Shown here piece by piece: positions 61,721 to 64,000 of a stretch of DNA of 64,000 nt. Location of the stretch: NCBI GenBank assembly GCA_023436885.1, contig JAEZHI010000040.1, forward strand, positions 417,194 to 481,193. The letters are read 5' to 3'. Source of the DNA: Pseudomonadota bacterium. GTDB lineage: Bacteria; Pseudomonadota; Alphaproteobacteria; Rhizobiales; Pleomorphomonadaceae. The notes under the pieces were generated by a model. It made no database searches and was not told the origin of the DNA. It saw only the letters and a program-made list of their open reading frames with translations. The position numbers were made by a program, and so were the translations under genes. The first letter of the stretch is position 1. The number at the start of each line of letters is the position of its first letter.

Positions 61721-61914
61721 GTGCCCTATACTAACCGCTCGCCCTCTCCGGCCTGAGGTCCTCTGCCTTCGCAGAGGAAGACAGTTTGATGGGTGGCGGG
61801 AGTCAAGCTGGAAAATCGGACTATCCATCTGTTATCATTGATATAATTCTGTCATCCTCTGCGCAGGCAGAGGACCTCGGGAAGGTAGGGCGAGCCGCCG
61901 GCATCGGTCTCCCG
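61721..61914. repeat. Palindromic repeat, copy I
   Basis: Left arm CCTGAGGTCCTCTGCCTTCG with hairpin CTCTGC-cttc-GCAGAG. Centre AGTCAAGCTGGAAAATCGGA, then CTATCCATCTGTTATCATTG. Right arm CATCCTCTGCGCAGGCAGAG then GACCTCGGG. Located before the GFA-domain gene. Confidence 0.85.
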
Positions 61915-61931
61915 CCAGCTCCCCGGACACC

Positions 61932-62324
61932 CTAATCTTCGCGCCGCCCCTCCCCTTCCCGGTCGCGCTCATACCTGTGCTTCACCGGGAACGCCGGCAG
62001 CCAGCCCTCGCGGCGGATGGTCCAGAGTTCGTAGGTCGGCTGGAACTGGTCGATCTCGTCGAGCGTGCCGATGTTCACCTCGATCTCGTCGCCGCTCCGC
62101 CCGAACAGCGAGGAGCCGCAGCGCGGGCAGAAATGCCGGCCGTTGTAGTCGGCCGTCTCGCCCGAAATCGTCACGGCTTCCTCGGGAAAGATCGCCGAGG
62201 CGTGGAACAGCGCTCCGTGGTGCTTTCGGCAATCGAAGCAGTGGCAGATCCCCACCCGATAGGGCTGCCCGCTGGCTTTGAGCCGCACATTGCCGCAGAG
62301 GCATCCGCCCGTCACTTCACTCAT
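61932..62324 (-). CDS. GFA (glutathione-dependent formaldehyde-activating)/CENP-V family protein
   Basis: 130 residues from ATG 62324 (MSEVTGGCLCGNVRLKASGQ). Zinc cysteines in GGCLCGNV, CHCFDCRKHHGALF and FCPRCGSSLF are the GFA signature. Small cytoplasmic zinc protein; most members have no proven formaldehyde activity. It begins 63 bp before the HxlR gene end, same strand. Confidence 0.9.
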   Translation of the reverse strand: MSEVTGGCLCGNVRLKASGQPYRVGICHCFDCRKHHGALFHASAIFPEEAVTISGETADYNGRHFCPRCGSSLFGRSGDEIEVNIGTLDEIDQFQPTYELWTIRREGWLPAFPVKHRYERDREGEGRRED

Positions 62325-62386
62325 CTCAGCGTCCTCCTCGCCGATTGCCAAGGGTGAAGCATGCGGCCATCAGCTGCCAGGATGTG

Positions 62387-62800
62387 TCAGGAGATCTCCG
62401 GCCGCGTTTCGTCGAACGTGCTGCGGCTTTCCTCGATGGCCGGCCAGTTGTCGCGGATCCAGTCGGTGAAGCTTTCCAGCGCCGGCAGCATGCTGGTGCC
62501 CATCGCCGTCAGCTCATATTCGACACGCGGCGGCACTTCCGGGAAATAGTGGCGCTTGAGCAGCCCGTCGCGTTCCAGGTTGCGCAACGTACGGGTCAGC
62601 ATGCGCTGCGTCACGCCCTCGATGCCGTTCTTCAGCGCCGAGTAGCGCAGCCGGTGCCCCGGCGCGACGGCCAGATGGCTGATCACCAGAATGGCCCACT
62701 TGTCGGCCAGCCGCTCCAGCACGCTATGCGGCGCGCAAGGCCGGAAGACCGGGCCGGCCTCGGTCTCCTCGTAGGGGCGGCCATGGATCATTCGGTTCAT
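62387..62800 (-). CDS. HxlR family transcriptional regulator
   Basis: 137 residues from ATG 62800 with AAGGA 8 bp upstream; ATG 62809 is an alternative. HxlR core: CAPHSVLERLADKWAILVIS, RYSALKNGIEGVTQRMLTRT, LRNLERDGLLKR and VPPRVEYELTAMGTSML. Conserved Cys near residue 22 may sense electrophiles. Divergent from the NmrA-like gene, its probable target. Confidence 0.92.
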   Translation of the reverse strand: MNRMIHGRPYEETEAGPVFRPCAPHSVLERLADKWAILVISHLAVAPGHRLRYSALKNGIEGVTQRMLTRTLRNLERDGLLKRHYFPEVPPRVEYELTAMGTSMLPALESFTDWIRDNWPAIEESRSTFDETRPEIS

Positions 62801-62874
62801 GGGTATCATCCTTGTGCCTGACGACCAAAAATGTGCCGTCTTCCGGGCCTTTTGCGGCGAGTATATATGGGTAG

Positions 62875-62894
62875 CCCTCTTGAGATAATGAGGG
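62875..62894. promoter_or_regulatory. CCCTC-n10-GAGGG inverted repeat before the NmrA-like gene
   Basis: 5-bp perfect arms (62875-62879, 62890-62894) that overlap the ribosome site region of the NmrA-like gene at 62900. Weak but suitably placed candidate for HxlR binding. Confidence 0.35.
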
Positions 62895-62899
62895 TCCAC

Positions 62900-63823
62900 A
62901 TGAACCAAACCCGTCCAACCATTCTGGTCTTCGGCGCCACCGGCCAGCAAGGCGGCTCGGCGGCTCGCGCCCTGCTGAAAGCCGGCTGGCGCGTTCGCGC
63001 CCTGGTGCGCAATCCGGCCTCCCCCAAGGCCGCGTCTCTGCGTGAAGCCGGCGTCGAACTCTCGCGCGGCGACTTCGCCGACACCGCCTCGCTGCGCGCC
63101 GCCATGGCCGGCGCCTACGGCGTGTTCAGCGTGCAGCCCAGTTCGGGCCAGGGGCCGGAGCTCGGCATCAGCGACGAGGAAGAAGTGCGCTACGGCAAGC
63201 TGATCGCCGACCTCGCCGTCGAGACAGGCGTCCAGCATCTCGTCTACACCTCGGTTGGCGCCGTCGACGGCAAGCCCACCGGCCTCGGCCATTTCGACAG
63301 CAAGGCCGAGATCGAGGCGTATATCCGTACCCTGCCGATCACCGCCACCATCCTGCGCCCCGCCGCCTTCATGGACATGCTGCTGATGCCGGGCTTCGGC
63401 CTCGATCAGGGCCTCTTCAATTTCTTCGTCCAGCCCGACCAGGCCATGCAACTGATCGCCGTCGAGGACATTGGCAAGTTCGTCACTCTCGCCTTCGCTG
63501 ACCCCGCCCGCTTCGGCGGCGCCACGCTGGATATCGCCAGCGATGAGGTAACCGGCCGCGAACTCGAAGCCGCCTTCAGCGAGGTGGCCGGCCGCCCGAT
63601 CCGCTACCAGCGTTTCCCCGATGAGGTGCTCGCCGCCAACCCCTTCCTCGCCAAGCTCACCGCCCTGGTCGATGCCGGCCGCCTCAACGGCAAGGCCGAT
63701 CTCGCCGCCCTTCGCGACCTCGTCTCCAATCTCCGACGCTTCCCCGATTGGCTCGCCACCGCAGGCCGCGAACCCTTCGAGGCCGCGCTCAACGCCGGCG
63801 GCGCCTGGGCCTACGGGAACTAG
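62900..63823 (+). CDS. NmrA-like NAD(P)-binding protein (SDR atypical)
   Basis: 307 residues from ATG 62900 (MNQTRPTILVFGATGQQGGS) behind GAGGGT. Nucleotide-binding GATGQQGGSAARALLKAGWR, then ALVRNPASPKA, HLVYTSVGAVDGKPTGLGHF and the C-terminal substrate part. NmrA-family proteins sense or reduce NAD(P) and are commonly paired with HxlR regulators. Complete; a partial repeat copy follows at once. Confidence 0.9.
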   Translation: MNQTRPTILVFGATGQQGGSAARALLKAGWRVRALVRNPASPKAASLREAGVELSRGDFADTASLRAAMAGAYGVFSVQPSSGQGPELGISDEEEVRYGKLIADLAVETGVQHLVYTSVGAVDGKPTGLGHFDSKAEIEAYIRTLPITATILRPAAFMDMLLMPGFGLDQGLFNFFVQPDQAMQLIAVEDIGKFVTLAFADPARFGGATLDIASDEVTGRELEAAFSEVAGRPIRYQRFPDEVLAANPFLAKLTALVDAGRLNGKADLAALRDLVSNLRRFPDWLATAGREPFEAALNAGGAWAYGN

Positions 63824-63830
63824 AAGCGCC

Positions 63831-63888
63831 CTATATCAGCCCCTCGCCCTATCCTGCCTGAGGTCCCCGCCTGCGCGGGGATTGTTCG
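63831..63888. repeat. Left half of palindromic repeat, copy J, interrupted
   Basis: CCTATATCAGCCCCTCGCCC then TATCCTGCCTGAGGTCCCCG and CCTGCGCGGGGAT follow copy A exactly, then the sequence changes to TGTTCGTCTG instead of the expected GACA. The right half is absent from the window. Confidence 0.75.
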
Positions 63889-64000
63889 TCTGTGCTGCGG
63901 TAAGGTGAAGGCGGCCTCTCCGTCGGTTAGCAGCCCCGGAGAGGCCGGTGGCAGGCGACCGTGCGGGGATCGGGCTTTCACCCGGTGTCATCGAGGCTCC
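63889..64000. other. Highly structured sequence at right edge, possible 5' part of a group II intron or other structured RNA
   Basis: After the broken repeat come a GGTAAGGTGAAGGC stretch and a hairpin GGCCTCTCC/GGAGAGGCC (perfect 9-bp stem, 63914-63947). GCAGGCGACCGTGCGGGGAT and GGGCTTTCACCCGG with a second small stem follow. Not protein-like. Bacterial group IIC introns favour insertion just after hairpins, which fits the position, but no intron core or protein is visible within the window. Confidence 0.3.

Noticed and set aside
63889..64000. Cobalamin or other metabolite riboswitch at the right edge
   Set aside because: The conserved B12-box and core bases were not found on either strand. 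The structured look is real, but no riboswitch class fits, so it is listed only as a possible structured RNA.

Overview
The window is GC-rich DNA from an alphaproteobacterium, most likely of the Hyphomicrobiales (Rhizobiales) type. The basis is codon use, family composition (split transketolase, UgpC-type sugar ABC operon, DUF3309, DUF2892, CcdAB/ParDE/MqsRA/BrnTA modules) and the short intergenic repeat containing AAAGTGGGAACCGGTTTT. No rRNA or tRNA gene was recognised, so the genus cannot be fixed. Most of it is accessory chromosome: many regulator/target pairs, four toxin-antitoxin loci (one decayed), a fossil podoviral tail cluster, two AT-rich islets with proteases, one coherent sugar-catabolic operon and about a dozen copies of a large palindromic repeat.

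Layout. 1-3771: a three-domain LplT-PlsC-AcsA-like phospholipid remodelling protein (cut by the window edge) divergent from a TetR regulator, with three matching palindromic operators between them. 3.8-6.1 kb: AT-rich islet with a papain-like protease and a three-TM membrane protein. 6.1-7.3 kb: histidine-phosphatase-like protein and an unknown protein. 7.3-11.1 kb: relic of a T7-like phage tail cassette (gp14-, gp13-, gp12- and gp11-like). 11.2-14.8 kb: ParDE, DUF3309, a truncated DUF3800 gene, a second AT-rich islet with an SDH-type serine protease, and a multiply broken ccdAB. 15-21.4 kb: amidotransferase, membrane proteins, DUF898 + M48 peptidase, MqsRA. 21.4-33.5 kb: TetR/MFS pair, BrnTA, LysE exporter, phospholipase D-like protein, GGDEF-EAL protein, exonuclease, TetR/DUF4267 pair, AraC + VOC.

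34.4-43.9 kb is the most coherent unit: an RpiR regulator followed by the two halves of a transketolase, a complete CUT1 sugar ABC transporter, an FGGY kinase and a TIM-barrel isomerase/epimerase. The genes fit uptake of a sugar, isomerisation, phosphorylation and two-carbon transfer. A D-apiose/apulose-type or pentulose route is plausible, but the substrate cannot be read from sequence. 44.5-47.2 kb (PadR-DUF1700-DUF2807 operon and a secreted-type hydrolase) lies between two direct repeats of roughly 0.4-0.5 kb. It is followed by an aldehyde dehydrogenase with its GAF/Fis-type activator. 51-63.8 kb holds regulator/oxidoreductase pairs (HxlR, AraC, aldo/keto reductase, NmrA), a PPK2 kinase, PRC-barrel, GNAT, MBL-fold and GFA proteins.

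The palindromic repeats sit almost only between genes and carry an inner hairpin whose two sides change together from copy to copy. The last copy, at the right edge, is cut at its inner hairpin and continues into a highly structured sequence that may be the start of a group II intron or another structured RNA. Gene calls rest on motif recognition by eye. No database search was run, so functional names are family-level.
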